Assembly (NCBI RefSeq): GCF_000717335.1
Contig: NZ_JNYZ01000043.1
Span: 17,147 to 81,146 of the forward strand
Direction of reading: 5' to 3'
Source: Amycolatopsis jejuensis
GTDB lineage: Bacteria > Actinomycetota > Actinomycetes > Mycobacteriales > Pseudonocardiaceae
Length of the DNA stretch: 64,000 nucleotides
A program made the position numbers and the translations under genes. Below the pieces are notes generated by a model. The model was given only the letters and a program-made list of their open reading frames with translations. It made no database searches and had not been told where the DNA came from. This document shows, piece after piece, positions 55,616 to 64,000 of this stretch. Each line of letters starts with the position of its first letter. Position 1 is the stretch's first letter.

Positions 55616-56517
55616 AGCCGCTGGCCGGTCGCGCCGCCATCGTCACCGGCGGGGCTGGCGGGCTGGGCCGCGCCCATGCCCGGTACCTCGCGAGTCTCGG
55701 GGCTTCCGTGCTGGTGTGCGACCTCGCGCGGGCCGACGAGGTCGTCGAAGAGCTTGCCGCACAAGGGTTTTCCGCGGCTGCCCACCAATGCGACATCTCG
55801 GGCTGGACCGAGGCGCGGGACCTGGTGGACGCATGCGTCGACGCCTTCGGCGGGCTGGACATCCTGGTGAACAATGCCGGAATCGTCCGCGATCGTACGA
55901 TGGCCAACATGACGGAGTCCGAATGGGACGACGTCCTCCGGGTGAACCTCAAGGGGCACGCGGCGCCGTCGATCCACGCGATGGCGTACTGGAAGAAGCA
56001 GGTCAAGGCGGGAAATCCGGTCCGTGGGTCCATTGTGCACACGAGTTCCATCGGCGGGCTGATGGCCAATTTCGGGCAGGGCAACTACACCTCGGCGAAA
56101 CTGGGGATCGTCGGGCTTTCCTCGGTGCTGGCGCTGGAGGGCGAGGCGATCGGCGTGCGGTCGAACGTGATCGCCCCGTCGGCGCGCACCGGGCTGGCCG
56201 TGCAGGCGATGCCGACCACCGAGCAGTTCGACCGGCCCGCCGAGGCCGGCGGATTCGATTTCTGGGACCCGGCGAACGTGTCGCCGATGGTCGGCTGGCT
56301 GGCCTCGCCGGGATGCACCGCCACCGGACAGGTGTTTTCCGTGGCGGGCAACGAGGTCCGGCTCTTCGCGCCGCCCACCCCGTTGCGGCACTTCACGACG
56401 GACGGCCGCTGGACGCTGGAAGACCTCGACCGCCGGATCGGCCGGGACCTGCCGAAGTGGCCGACGGCGCTGGAGTTCCTGGAAACATTCGACGAGAAGG
56501 CACCCGCCGATGGATGA
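55612..56517 (+). CDS. short-chain dehydrogenase/reductase
   Basis: A 301-aa SDR. Cofactor motif TGGAGGLG (residues 12-19), NNAG, Ser in HTSSIGG and catalytic Y-x-x-x-K in NYTSAKLGI. The Asp after strand 2 (CDLARADE) suggests NAD use. A C-terminal extension of about 50 residues is typical of hydroxyacyl-CoA dehydrogenase-type members. GTG 55612 overlaps the DUF35 stop; its 3' end overlaps the GNAT gene by 8 bases. Confidence 0.9.
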   Translation: MKPLAGRAAIVTGGAGGLGRAHARYLASLGASVLVCDLARADEVVEELAAQGFSAAAHQCDISGWTEARDLVDACVDAFGGLDILVNNAGIVRDRTMANMTESEWDDVLRVNLKGHAAPSIHAMAYWKKQVKAGNPVRGSIVHTSSIGGLMANFGQGNYTSAKLGIVGLSSVLALEGEAIGVRSNVIAPSARTGLAVQAMPTTEQFDRPAEAGGFDFWDPANVSPMVGWLASPGCTATGQVFSVAGNEVRLFAPPTPLRHFTTDGRWTLEDLDRRIGRDLPKWPTALEFLETFDEKAPADG

Positions 56518-57598
56518 CTCGACCACCCGGCCCTTCGAGGCTCGCGACGAACCGTTCGTGAAACGGTTGCGGCACCAGTGTTTCTCCGCGCCATTGGACG
56601 TGGCGACCTGGCTGCAGCACGGCCGGGTCCTCGAACGCGGCGGCACGCCGGTCGCTGCGTTGCTGGCGCGGCGGGCCGGGCAGTGGTTCGGGGGCAGGCC
56701 GGTCCCGTGCCTCACGATCTCGTCGGTGATGGTCGACCTGCCGAGCCGCGGCGGTGGCGTGATGGCGGATCTGCTCGGGCCGGTACTGGCCGAGGAAAAC
56801 GGTGCTGCCATTGCGACGTTGACCCCGTCGGCAGTCGCGCCGTACCGGCGGGCCGGGTTCGAGATCGCCGGATTCCGGTACCGGCACCACGTGTCGCCGC
56901 AAGCGCTTCGGAGTGGTCAGGAACGCGACGACGTCCGCTGGTTCACGGACGGCGATGACCTCGACCGGGTCTACCAAGCATGCGCCCGGATCCACAATGG
57001 ACTGATCCACCGCGACCGGGCCTGGTGGGACGGCCTTGTCCGGCCGGGGGAGCCGTACGCGGTTGTTGCGAGCCGTGGCGACGAGGTGACCGGATATGCG
57101 CTCTGGGACCAAATCCCGGCGCCGCTCGGCGAATTCACCTTCCGGCACCGCATCCGGGCGCGGGAAATCGTGGCGTCGACGGTTCCCGCCGCTCGGGCTT
57201 TGCTCCACGCGCTCGGGCAGGCCGGTTCACCCGGCGAGGAGATCTCCTGGTTCGGCGGCCCGTCGGACGGCCTGGCGCAGCTTTTCGACGCGCCGGTGCT
57301 GATGGACTGGGTACACCCGTGGATGACCAAAATCCTCGACTACCCGGCTGCGCTCACCGCTCGCGGGTACAACACCGCCCTCGACCTGACGCTGGTGCTG
57401 CGGATCGCGGACGTCACCACGCTGCGGCTTTCCGTGCGGGACGGCCGTTGTCGAGCGGCGGAAACCGACGCCGAACCGGACGTGACGGTGGATGCTGCCA
57501 CGTTCGCCGCGCTGTTCACCGGCCACGCAAGCGCGTCCGACGCCCGCCTCGCCGTGCTGTTCGCTGGTACCGCGCCGTGGTTCTTCGAGCACTTCTGA
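56510..57598 (+). CDS. Eis-like GNAT acetyltransferase
   Basis: A 362-aa protein of the Eis type: N-terminal GNAT (SSVMVDLPSRGGGVMADLL, the acetyl-CoA site), a second GNAT-like domain, and a C-terminal SCP2-like segment (TVDAATFAALFTGHASASDARLAVLF). Eis enzymes are hexameric N-acetyltransferases on aminoglycosides or lysines. Here it ends the thiolase operon, so a metabolic target is possible. Confidence 0.85.
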   Translation: MDDSTTRPFEARDEPFVKRLRHQCFSAPLDVATWLQHGRVLERGGTPVAALLARRAGQWFGGRPVPCLTISSVMVDLPSRGGGVMADLLGPVLAEENGAAIATLTPSAVAPYRRAGFEIAGFRYRHHVSPQALRSGQERDDVRWFTDGDDLDRVYQACARIHNGLIHRDRAWWDGLVRPGEPYAVVASRGDEVTGYALWDQIPAPLGEFTFRHRIRAREIVASTVPAARALLHALGQAGSPGEEISWFGGPSDGLAQLFDAPVLMDWVHPWMTKILDYPAALTARGYNTALDLTLVLRIADVTTLRLSVRDGRCRAAETDAEPDVTVDAATFAALFTGHASASDARLAVLFAGTAPWFFEHF

Positions 57599-57605
57599 GG
57601 TGTGG

Positions 57606-58190
57606 TCAGTGCGCCAGGAACCCTTGCAGGATCTCGTCGACGGCCTTGCCGAACACCTCGTCGAGCGTCTGGCGGCCCTGCGGGTTGAACCACATGATCG
57701 CCCAGTTCGCGACCGAGATGGTGACGAGCCCGGCCATGTGCGAATCGACGTCCTTGCGGAACACCCCGGCGTCGATGGCCTCGACGATGATGTCGTCCCA
57801 GATCTTCTCGAACGACCGGCGGCGCTCGATCACGTCCTGCAGTTCCTTCCCGACCAGGTACCGCCATTCGGTGAGGAAGATGCGCGACGCCGAGTCCGCG
57901 CCGATCGCGAAGTTGGACTTGACGTGCGCCAGGAACGCGGCGCGGTATTTCTCCGCCGGTTCGAGGTCGCTGCGGCGGATCTCGTCCAGTACCGCGTACT
58001 GGCTCTGGAAAGTCTCGATGACGATGTGGTACAGCAGCGCTTCCTTGGAGGCGAAGTGCGAGTACAGCCCGCCCGACTGCATACCGGCGGCCTCGGCGAT
58101 CGCGCGCACGGAGGTTCCCTGGAACCCGCGTTCGGCGAACAGCTGCGTGGCCGCGGCGACGATCTCGTGGACGCGAGTGGGGCGGGGCAT
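57606..58190 (-). CDS. TetR family transcriptional regulator
   Basis: A 194-aa repressor. N-terminal HTH (VHEIVAAATQLFAERGFQGTSVRAIAEAA, recognition helix GGLYSHFASKEALLYH) and a large helical ligand domain. It sits between the operon it converges on and the divergent AMP-ligase, and probably senses an acyl-CoA. Confidence 0.92.
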   Translation of the reverse strand: MPRPTRVHEIVAAATQLFAERGFQGTSVRAIAEAAGMQSGGLYSHFASKEALLYHIVIETFQSQYAVLDEIRRSDLEPAEKYRAAFLAHVKSNFAIGADSASRIFLTEWRYLVGKELQDVIERRRSFEKIWDDIIVEAIDAGVFRKDVDSHMAGLVTISVANWAIMWFNPQGRQTLDEVFGKAVDEILQGFLAH

Positions 58191-58210
58191 ATGACCATGG
58201 TATCAGCTTG

Positions 58211-58229
58211 CATAGCAAGCGTTCGCTCA
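58211..58229. promoter_or_regulatory. TetR-type operator candidate between tetR and the ligase
   Basis: CATAGCAAGCGTTCGCTCA contains AAGCGTTCGCTCA, which shares AAGCG-W-TCG-Y-TCA with the site at 54052. It overlaps the promoter and ribosome-site region of the ligase gene (start 58241). Confidence 0.55.
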
Positions 58230-58240
58230 TGAGGAGTGCA

Positions 58241-59734
58241 ATGACCCCGAAGCGGCTCGCATTCGACCGGTACGTCCCGTACGGCGAACGCATCAAGCAC
58301 CTCGGCGAGGTGCGGCCGGATGACCCGGCGCTGACGTTCGTCGCGCAGTCCGCGACGACCCGGCTGACTTGGGCGGAGCTGGACGCGCGCAGCGACACGT
58401 TCGCCGCCGGGCTGGCCGCGCGCGGCATCGGGCCGGACAGCATGGTGGTGGTGAAACTGCGCAACTCCGTCGAGCACGTCCTCACCACGATTGCGGTGTG
58501 GAAGCTCGGCGCGTGCGTCGTGCCGCTGCGGTACGACATGCCCGCCCGCGAACGCGACCAGATCCTCGCGCTGGCCCGGCCGGACCTGGTGGTCTCGCTG
58601 GAACCCGGTGCAGTGTCGCCCGAGGAGATTCCGGCGAAACAGGACCCGGACTGGCGCCTTGCCGATGCCCGGCCCGGGAAAGCGGTGTGCTCCGGCGGGT
58701 CGACCGGGGTGCCGAAGCTGATCGTCGACCCGCTGCCGTGGGGCAACCCCGGCGCGGTGGCCGGGACCGCCGAGGGGCACGCGCTCGAAGCGGTGGCGCT
58801 GGGCATCGGGTTCCGGCCGGACCAGACGCAGCTCGTCGCCGGTCCGCTGTACCACAATGCGCCGTTCGGCTGGGGGTATTGGGGACTGTTCTTCGGGCAC
58901 CACCTCGTGGTGCTGGAGAAGTTCACGCCCGAGGCGGTGGTCGACTGCGTGGAGAGGTATCGGGTCAACTTCTTGTTCGCCGTGCCCACGATGATGATGC
59001 GGATCATGCGTCTGGACGGGGTCGCCGAGCGGGATTGGTCCAGCGTCGAATCCTTGTTCCACGGCGCGGCTTCGTGCCCGCGGTGGCTCAAGAAGCAGTG
59101 GATCGACCTGCTGGGCCCGGACCGGGTGAACGAGCTGTACGGCGCCACCGAGGTGCCCGGGGCGTCGACGATCAGCGGCGGCGAATGGCTTACGCACGAG
59201 GGCAGCGTGGGCAAACCGGTCGGCTGTGACACGCGAATTCTCGACGACGACGAGCGCGAGGTGCCGGTGGGTGAGGTGGGCATGATCTATATGCGGCCAC
59301 ATTACCCTGGTCCGACTTATGAATACCGGGGCAGCGATCCGGCCCCCTCGACGGCCGACGGGTTCATCACGGTCGGGGACTTCGGCCGCCTCGACGAGGA
59401 GGGTTACCTGTATCTGGCCGATCGCCGGGTCGACCTCATTCTTTCCGGTGGCGCGAACATCTATCCGGCCGAGGTGGAGGAAGCGTTGCTGGAACACCCG
59501 GAGGTTTTCGACGCGGCCGTGATCGGCTTGCCGCATCCGGAATGGGGACAGGCGGTGCATGCGATTGTGCAGCTGACTGCCGGTTCGAGTCTTGGTGAAG
59601 AGCGCTTGGCCGAGTTCATGCGGGGGCAGCTGACGGCGTACAAGCTGCCCAAGTCGTATGAGATGGTGGCCCGGATTCCGCGGGACGAGGCGGGGAAATT
59701 GCGCCGGTCGGCTTTGCAGGCGGAGCGTACCTAA
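58241..59734 (+). CDS. AMP-dependent acyl-CoA synthetase/ligase
   Basis: A 497-aa ANL enzyme. P-loop CSGGSTGVPKLIVD (about residue 148), ELYGATE (about 300), FGRLDEEGYLYLADRR hinge and a C-terminal Lys in EAGKLRR. It activates carboxylates as CoA thioesters. GAGGAG precedes ATG 58241. It is divergent from TetR and probably starts the pathway completed by the thiolase operon. Confidence 0.92.
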   Translation: MTPKRLAFDRYVPYGERIKHLGEVRPDDPALTFVAQSATTRLTWAELDARSDTFAAGLAARGIGPDSMVVVKLRNSVEHVLTTIAVWKLGACVVPLRYDMPARERDQILALARPDLVVSLEPGAVSPEEIPAKQDPDWRLADARPGKAVCSGGSTGVPKLIVDPLPWGNPGAVAGTAEGHALEAVALGIGFRPDQTQLVAGPLYHNAPFGWGYWGLFFGHHLVVLEKFTPEAVVDCVERYRVNFLFAVPTMMMRIMRLDGVAERDWSSVESLFHGAASCPRWLKKQWIDLLGPDRVNELYGATEVPGASTISGGEWLTHEGSVGKPVGCDTRILDDDEREVPVGEVGMIYMRPHYPGPTYEYRGSDPAPSTADGFITVGDFGRLDEEGYLYLADRRVDLILSGGANIYPAEVEEALLEHPEVFDAAVIGLPHPEWGQAVHAIVQLTAGSSLGEERLAEFMRGQLTAYKLPKSYEMVARIPRDEAGKLRRSALQAERT

Positions 59735-60309
59735 CGGTGCGAGGCGCGGAGGTGGATGCGCTCGCCGGACTTGCCGAAGAGGCTGAGCACCTCGACGCTG
59801 CCGCGCCCGGCCGCGCCGAACCAGTGCGGAATCCGGCAGTCGAACTCGGCTGCTTCCCCGGCGCCCATTACGAAGTCGTGATCGCCCAGCTGCACGCGAA
59901 GCCGCCCGCGCAGGACGTAGAGCCATTCGTGGCCGGTATGGGTCCGCAGGTGCGGATCCCCGTCGTGGGCCGGGATTACCATCTTGTACGCGCGTGGTTC
60001 TCCCTGCTGCCGGGAAAGGGGGATGAGGATGCGGCCGTCCCTCGTGGTGGCTTGCTGGGGCACGCGGGGGTCGACGATGCGCGGGGCAGCGACGATCTGG
60101 TCGAACGGGACCCCCAGCGCGGCCGTGACCGGGAGAAGCAGCTCGAGGCTGGGTTTGCGCTGCCCCGACTCGAGCCGGGACAGGGTGCTGGTGGAGATTC
60201 CGGTCGCGCGGGCGAGGGCGGCCAGGCTGACGTTCTTCTTCTCGCGGGCATCGCGCAGGCGCGGAGCGATCTGGTCGAGCACGGCACCGACGCTGGGTTG
60301 GTCGTCCAC
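59731..60309 (-). CDS. XRE-family regulator with C-terminal cupin
   Basis: A 192-aa protein: HTH_3 (LRDAREKKNVSLAALARATGISTSTLSRLE, residues about 18-50) plus cupin_2 (HTGHEWLYVLRGRLRVQLGD). GTG 60309 is the likely start; a further upstream start at 60399 would collide with the divergent MFS. It ends four bases into the ligase stop. Members control uptake or efflux genes in response to small ligands; a divergent MFS gene is the likely target. Confidence 0.87.
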   Translation of the reverse strand: MDDQPSVGAVLDQIAPRLRDAREKKNVSLAALARATGISTSTLSRLESGQRKPSLELLLPVTAALGVPFDQIVAAPRIVDPRVPQQATTRDGRILIPLSRQQGEPRAYKMVIPAHDGDPHLRTHTGHEWLYVLRGRLRVQLGDHDFVMGAGEAAEFDCRIPHWFGAAGRGSVEVLSLFGKSGERIHLRASHR

Positions 60310-60332
60310 CTGCGCCAGTCTGCCGGTTCGTC

Positions 60333-60365
60333 CCGGAAACGGCAACGATGGTTGTCGATTTCCGG
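60333..60365. promoter_or_regulatory. inverted repeat between XRE-cupin and MFS genes
   Basis: CCGGAAACGGCAAC and GGTTGTCGATTTCCGG face each other (33 bp overall) with outer CCGGAAA/TTTCCGG perfect. It is centred between the two divergent starts (60309, 60390). Confidence 0.55.
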
Positions 60366-60389
60366 ACGACCTCCGGATGCTTGGTTCCC

Positions 60390-61553
60390 ATGGACGCACT
60401 GGTACCGGGAGCGGTGTCCCGCAGGTTGCCGACCGGCGTGTACGTGCTCGGGTTCTGCCTGTTCGCGATGGGCAGCGCGGAGTTCCTGCTGGCCGGAGTA
60501 CTTCCCGCGGTGGCCGCGGACCTCGGCGTTTCGCTGTCCTCGGCCGGATATCTGATCAGCGCGTTCGCGCTCGGTGTCGTGATCGGCGGTCCGCCGTTCG
60601 CGGTGCTCAGCCTGCGCTGGAAACGGCGTACCGCGCTGATGGTCACCCAGGGGATCTTCGCGGTCAGCGTCGCTGCGGGACTGCTGGGCGGCTACCCGAT
60701 CCTGCTCGTCGCCAGGGCGGTTGCGGGGATCGCTTACGCCGGGTTCTTCGCCGTCGCGACGGTGACTGCGATCAACCTCGTCACCCCGGACCGGAATGCC
60801 CGCGCTTCGGGGGTCGTGGTGAGCGGTCTCAGCGTCGCGATGGTCGCCGGTGGTCCGGCCGGCACGCTGCTGAGCCATTTCACCCAATGGCGGGGCGGTT
60901 TCTGGGCGGTCGTCGCGCTCACCCTCGTCGGACTGATCGGCTGTCGGGCCATCCCGGACGGACGCTCCGCTGCCGAGCCCGACGTTTCGCGAGAACTGGC
61001 TGTCATCCGCAATCCCCGGCTCTGGGGTATCTGGGCGATCACCGTTCTCACGACCGCGGCCTACATGCTCACGTACAACTACCTCGCCGCCATGCTCGCC
61101 GGTATCACCCGGCTTCCCGAAGCGTGGATCCCGGCGGTTCTCGTGCTCTTCGGGGTCGGCGCGTTCCTCGGTCTGTCTGCCGGGGGCCGGATCGCCGACC
61201 GGAGGCCGCACGCTGCGCTGTCATGCGGAGCCGTCGGGATTGCGGTCCTGTCTCTGGTCATGGTCGTCGCGATCCGCCACGGCTGGGCGGTGGCTCTTCT
61301 TGCGTTCTTACTGGGTATCGCGGCCTTTGTGCTGAACCCCGCCCTCTACGGCCGGGTGTTCGCACTTGCTGCGCACGCACCGACCCTGGCCGGGGCGACG
61401 ACGGTCTCCGCGTTCCAGCTGGGTATCAGCATCACTCCGGTCCTCGCGGGAGCCGTGCTCACCCAAGGAGCTGTGCTGCCCGCTGTCTGTGTGGTGGGAG
61501 CGGTTCTCGCCCTCAGCGCGGTTCTGCTGATCTTTCTCGACCGTGCGCGATGA
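60390..61553 (+). CDS. MFS transporter (DHA1 type)
   Basis: A 387-aa 12-helix MFS protein. GFCLFAMGSAEFLLAGVLPAV and motif-like SLRWKRRTALMVTQ are visible. Resembles AraJ/PbuE-type exporters. ATG 60390 is chosen; a frame from 60348 covers the operator. Regulated by the divergent XRE-cupin gene. Confidence 0.86.
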   Translation: MDALVPGAVSRRLPTGVYVLGFCLFAMGSAEFLLAGVLPAVAADLGVSLSSAGYLISAFALGVVIGGPPFAVLSLRWKRRTALMVTQGIFAVSVAAGLLGGYPILLVARAVAGIAYAGFFAVATVTAINLVTPDRNARASGVVVSGLSVAMVAGGPAGTLLSHFTQWRGGFWAVVALTLVGLIGCRAIPDGRSAAEPDVSRELAVIRNPRLWGIWAITVLTTAAYMLTYNYLAAMLAGITRLPEAWIPAVLVLFGVGAFLGLSAGGRIADRRPHAALSCGAVGIAVLSLVMVVAIRHGWAVALLAFLLGIAAFVLNPALYGRVFALAAHAPTLAGATTVSAFQLGISITPVLAGAVLTQGAVLPAVCVVGAVLALSAVLLIFLDRAR

Positions 61554-61561
61554 CGTACTCC

Positions 61562-62773
61562 TTACGTCCGGGCTAATCGCCGGATGGCGATTTCCGCGTA
61601 TACGGCGGCGGCTCGGGATAGGACCGCGGGGTCGAAATTGGCGTACTGGCTGTGGTTGTTCGGGGCGGATTCCGGGTCCAGGCCGGGTTTGGTGGCTCCC
61701 AGCGCGAGGAAAGCACCGGGTACGCGGCGCAGGATCCGGGAGAAATCCTCAGATGCAGCAAGGGGATCGGCGAGTGGCCGGTATCCTTCGTCGCCGAGTA
61801 CGGATTGGGCTGTCTCGGCGGCGAAGCGGACCTCGCGTTCGGTATTGACGGTCAGTTCCGTTTCCTCGTCGAGCCGGATCTCGGCTTCGACGCCGTGCGC
61901 TGCGGCAATTCCGTGGAGAGTGGTGTCCAAGCGGGACTGGATCACGCCGGTCGTCCGGTCGGAGAAAGTCCTTACGGTGGCTTCGAATTCGGCGCTTTCC
62001 GGAATGACGTTGTGCCGGGTCCCGGCGGCGAGGCGGCCCACGGTGACGACGACCGGGTCGAAGATGTCGAACCGCCGGGTCACCATGGCCTGGAGCGCGG
62101 TGACCATTTCCGCAGCGGCGAGCACGGGATCCTTGGCGCGGTGCGGCATCGAGCCGTGCCCGCCGGCGCCGTTCACCCGGACCCGGAGCCGGTGCGACGC
62201 CGACATCACCGGGCCTGGCCTGCTGCTGACGACCCCGCTGGGCAGGCCGGCGGAAAAGACGTGGAAAGCGAAAGCGGCGTCGGCGCGGTAACCGGCGGCG
62301 TCGAGAATTCCTTCGCGTACCATGAGTCCCGCGCCGTCGTAGCCTTCTTCGCCGGGCTGGAACATAAAGACCACGTCGCCGGAAATGCGGTCGCGGTGCT
62401 GGTGCAGCAATCGCGCGGCGCCGATGAGGGAAGCGGTGTGCAGGTCGTGCCCGCAGGCGTGCATGGCGCCGTTGGTGGCGGCGAAATCGAGGCCGGTGCG
62501 TTCCGGAATGGGGAGCGCGTCCATGTCGGCGCGGAGGATTACCGCGTGCGGCTCGGATTCGTTTCGCGCACCACCGCGCAGCACGCCGATGACCGAGGTC
62601 GCGTCTTTTCCAGTGAAGATTTCGAGCCCGAGCGGATCCAGCTCCTGCAGCACGCGTTCTTGCGTGCGCGGCAGGTCGAGGCCGACTTCGGGGTCCGCGT
62701 GCAGGCGGCGGCGGAACTGCGCGAGGTCGTCCTGCATACCGCGGGCGTCGTCGAGAATGCTTGTGCTGCTCAT
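61562..62773 (-). CDS. M20 family amidohydrolase (hippurate/IAA-amino-acid hydrolase type)
   Basis: A 403-aa zinc-dependent hydrolase. Metal ligands sit in HACGHDLHT (about 107), QPGEEGYDG (about 138) and HVFSAGLPSG. C-terminal HNV region closes the site. It cleaves N-acyl amino acids. ATG 62773 overlaps the cyclase stop (ATGA), so it is translated after the cyclase. Confidence 0.92.
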   Translation of the reverse strand: MSSTSILDDARGMQDDLAQFRRRLHADPEVGLDLPRTQERVLQELDPLGLEIFTGKDATSVIGVLRGGARNESEPHAVILRADMDALPIPERTGLDFAATNGAMHACGHDLHTASLIGAARLLHQHRDRISGDVVFMFQPGEEGYDGAGLMVREGILDAAGYRADAAFAFHVFSAGLPSGVVSSRPGPVMSASHRLRVRVNGAGGHGSMPHRAKDPVLAAAEMVTALQAMVTRRFDIFDPVVVTVGRLAAGTRHNVIPESAEFEATVRTFSDRTTGVIQSRLDTTLHGIAAAHGVEAEIRLDEETELTVNTEREVRFAAETAQSVLGDEGYRPLADPLAASEDFSRILRRVPGAFLALGATKPGLDPESAPNNHSQYANFDPAVLSRAAAVYAEIAIRRLART

Positions 62774-63771
62774 CGGATTGCGACAGCGTTTGCGGGCGAT
62801 CCGGTGCCGCCGGTGAGGTTCAGCGGGCTCGCGACGACGAGACAATCCCAGTTACCGTCGCGGGCACAGCGCTCGGCGAGGCCGTCCAGATCCCACAGTT
62901 CACCGAGCGGGAATCCCAGCAAAGCAATGAGGGAATTGTGCATGACGCCCGCGTACGAGCGCGGAACGTCGCCGCGTTCTTCCGCTTCCGTGCGGAAGGG
63001 GGAATCGTCGGGTGCCGGATAGGATTCGACGCCGAAATTGTCGACCGCGATCATCGCGAACTGGTGGTCCCAGAGCCAGGAAACGGTTTCCCTGCTTGCC
63101 TTCAGCCCGGACACGTTGAGCGGGCTCTTTTCCTCGTGCCGTTCCTGCGGGGTCAGCTCGTGCAGGTGGCGGTGCACCCAGCCGGTGCGGATGAGGAGGA
63201 TGTCGCCGGGCCGGAACTCGACGCCCCGATCCGTTGCCGCGTCGGCAATGTCGGTGATCGGAATGGCCTCGGCAGCGGCGTGGTCGATGGGCCGCCCCTG
63301 CGCCCGCCGGAACCGGTCGACGTCGACCAGCACCCCGCGCCCGACGATGCCGTGTTCGGCGAACCGGTTGATCCCGAGGAACGGATCACCCGCACGGAAT
63401 CGCTCGGGATCGGCGCCGTTGTAAAAGCCGTGCACGGGATGGCCGATGTGCCGGAAACCGTCGATCTGGGTGCTCGCTTGCGGGTAGAAACTGTCGAGGT
63501 ATTCGTCGCGGTGGTAGTCGTAATTGGCGTACATGTTGTGCTGGAGGCTTTTGCGGTACGGGCTCATCGGCGGGTCGAATGCCTCGAGCGGAAGGTTCAG
63601 GTTGACGACCTCGCCGGTGCGCACCGCCGCACGCGCCGCGAGCACCCGCTCGGGGGTGAGGTGGTTGAGGGTGCCGAGCTCGTCGTCCGCGCCGAAGACG
63701 CCCCAGGCCGAACCGGCCGGTGCATCGGTGCGGGTGCACAGTTCCGCGTACGTGGGGATTTCGCTGGGCAT
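62770..63771 (-). CDS. cyclase family protein (kynurenine-formamidase-like)
   Basis: A 333-aa protein of the cyclase/KynB-like family. The metal-binding motif appears as TQIDGFRHIGHPVHG, the family's HxGTHxDxPxH variant. GGGAGA precedes ATG 63771. Likely a hydrolase of amide or lactone bonds acting with the coupled M20 enzyme. Confidence 0.86.
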   Translation of the reverse strand: MPSEIPTYAELCTRTDAPAGSAWGVFGADDELGTLNHLTPERVLAARAAVRTGEVVNLNLPLEAFDPPMSPYRKSLQHNMYANYDYHRDEYLDSFYPQASTQIDGFRHIGHPVHGFYNGADPERFRAGDPFLGINRFAEHGIVGRGVLVDVDRFRRAQGRPIDHAAAEAIPITDIADAATDRGVEFRPGDILLIRTGWVHRHLHELTPQERHEEKSPLNVSGLKASRETVSWLWDHQFAMIAVDNFGVESYPAPDDSPFRTEAEERGDVPRSYAGVMHNSLIALLGFPLGELWDLDGLAERCARDGNWDCLVVASPLNLTGGTGSPANAVAIR

Positions 63772-63928
63772 GGGTCTCCCTGATCGTCGGGTCCGATGTG
63801 GACAGGCGCGACCGGCCCTCGCCGCGGACGGGAATGCGGGCAGGACGGAGGGGGCGAGGGTGGTCGCCACGGGCTGCTGCGGGCCGCCGCTGTCGTGCGC
63901 TCAAGCTACCCGGAGGTACCGGGGAAAG

Positions 63929-63947
63929 CAAACGATCGCTTCGTTTG
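63929..63947. promoter_or_regulatory. TetR-type operator candidate (19-bp dyad)
   Basis: CAAACGA-TCGCT-TCGTTTG is a perfect 7-bp inverted repeat. On the minus strand it reads AAGCGATCGTTTG, close to the sites at 54052 and 58217. It may control the cyclase/M20 unit or an unseen gene beyond the window. Confidence 0.55.
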
Positions 63948-63960
63948 GGGGATTGCGGGC

Positions 63961-64000
63961 GGGGTTTGTGGCGGGGCGGGGGCGGTGGGGTTTGTGGCGG
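63961..64000. repeat. G-rich direct repeats at the window edge
   Basis: GGGGTTTGTGGCGG occurs at 63961-63974 and 63987-64000. The array is cut by the window end. Confidence 0.6.

Overview
The window is high-GC DNA from a filamentous actinobacterium, most likely a Pseudonocardiaceae member close to Amycolatopsis. This rests on the strong G/C third-position bias, frequent GTG/TTG starts, a DUF2469 gene after rnhB, a WhiG-type sigma factor, and the actinobacterial order ffh / rpsP-khpA-rimM-trmD-rplS-lepB-rnhB-DUF2469 / yraN-yifB-dprA-xerC-whiG / rpsB-tsf-pyrH-frr-cdsA / rlmN. Genus placement is inference; no rRNA or tRNA gene was seen.

Layout. 1-3.2 kb: a minus-strand nitrilase-family/small-barrel pair and an ABC exporter. 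3.4-8.5 kb: ffh with a coupled amidohydrolase, an alpha/beta hydrolase, a 30-bp triple repeat and two CPBP membrane proteases. 8.6-13.3 kb: ribosome and secretion operon, followed by a ten-fold 10-bp phased repeat and a strong terminator. 13.8-19.2 kb: competence, recombination and sigma-factor genes, coupled by overlapping starts and stops. 19.4-26 kb: a divergent M23 protein, then rpsB to cdsA. Core genes here carry species-specific low-complexity tails (cdsA N-terminus, M23 N-terminus).

From 26 kb the conserved order breaks. 26-34.6 kb (between cdsA and rlmN) holds an MFS pump, a VOC protein, a methyltransferase, a PadR repressor, a clostridial-type glutamyl-tRNA synthetase whose last 105 bp are duplicated downstream, a small secreted protein, and a dialkylglycine decarboxylase with a divergent LysR regulator. 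34.6-41.7 kb is a recombination hot spot. rlmN appears mosaic, and its 3' half plus an unknown ~90-aa gene is repeated 2-3 kb downstream. The second copy is 5'-truncated and is split by a complete IS21-family element with a 6-bp target duplication. A truncated FAD oxidoreductase and a TPR gene lie between the copies. 41.8-46.4 kb is a defence-like patch: an AbiE type IV toxin-antitoxin pair, a methyltransferase and a HicA-like toxin/antitoxin pair with an iteron operator.

46.4-64 kb is accessory metabolism: an esterase/MFS/DUF885 operon with a divergent regulator, Lrp and ACT-domain regulators, an amino-acid permease, and an acyl-CoA type catabolic cluster (Cys-less thiolase, DUF35 partner, SDR, Eis-like GNAT, TetR, AMP-ligase). 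It ends with an XRE-cupin/MFS pair and an M20 amidohydrolase/cyclase pair. A 13-19 bp motif shared by three promoters suggests one TetR regulon across 54-64 kb. The most unusual features are the two cases of duplicated essential-gene 3' ends (GluRS and rlmN), both bracketing small genes of unknown function.
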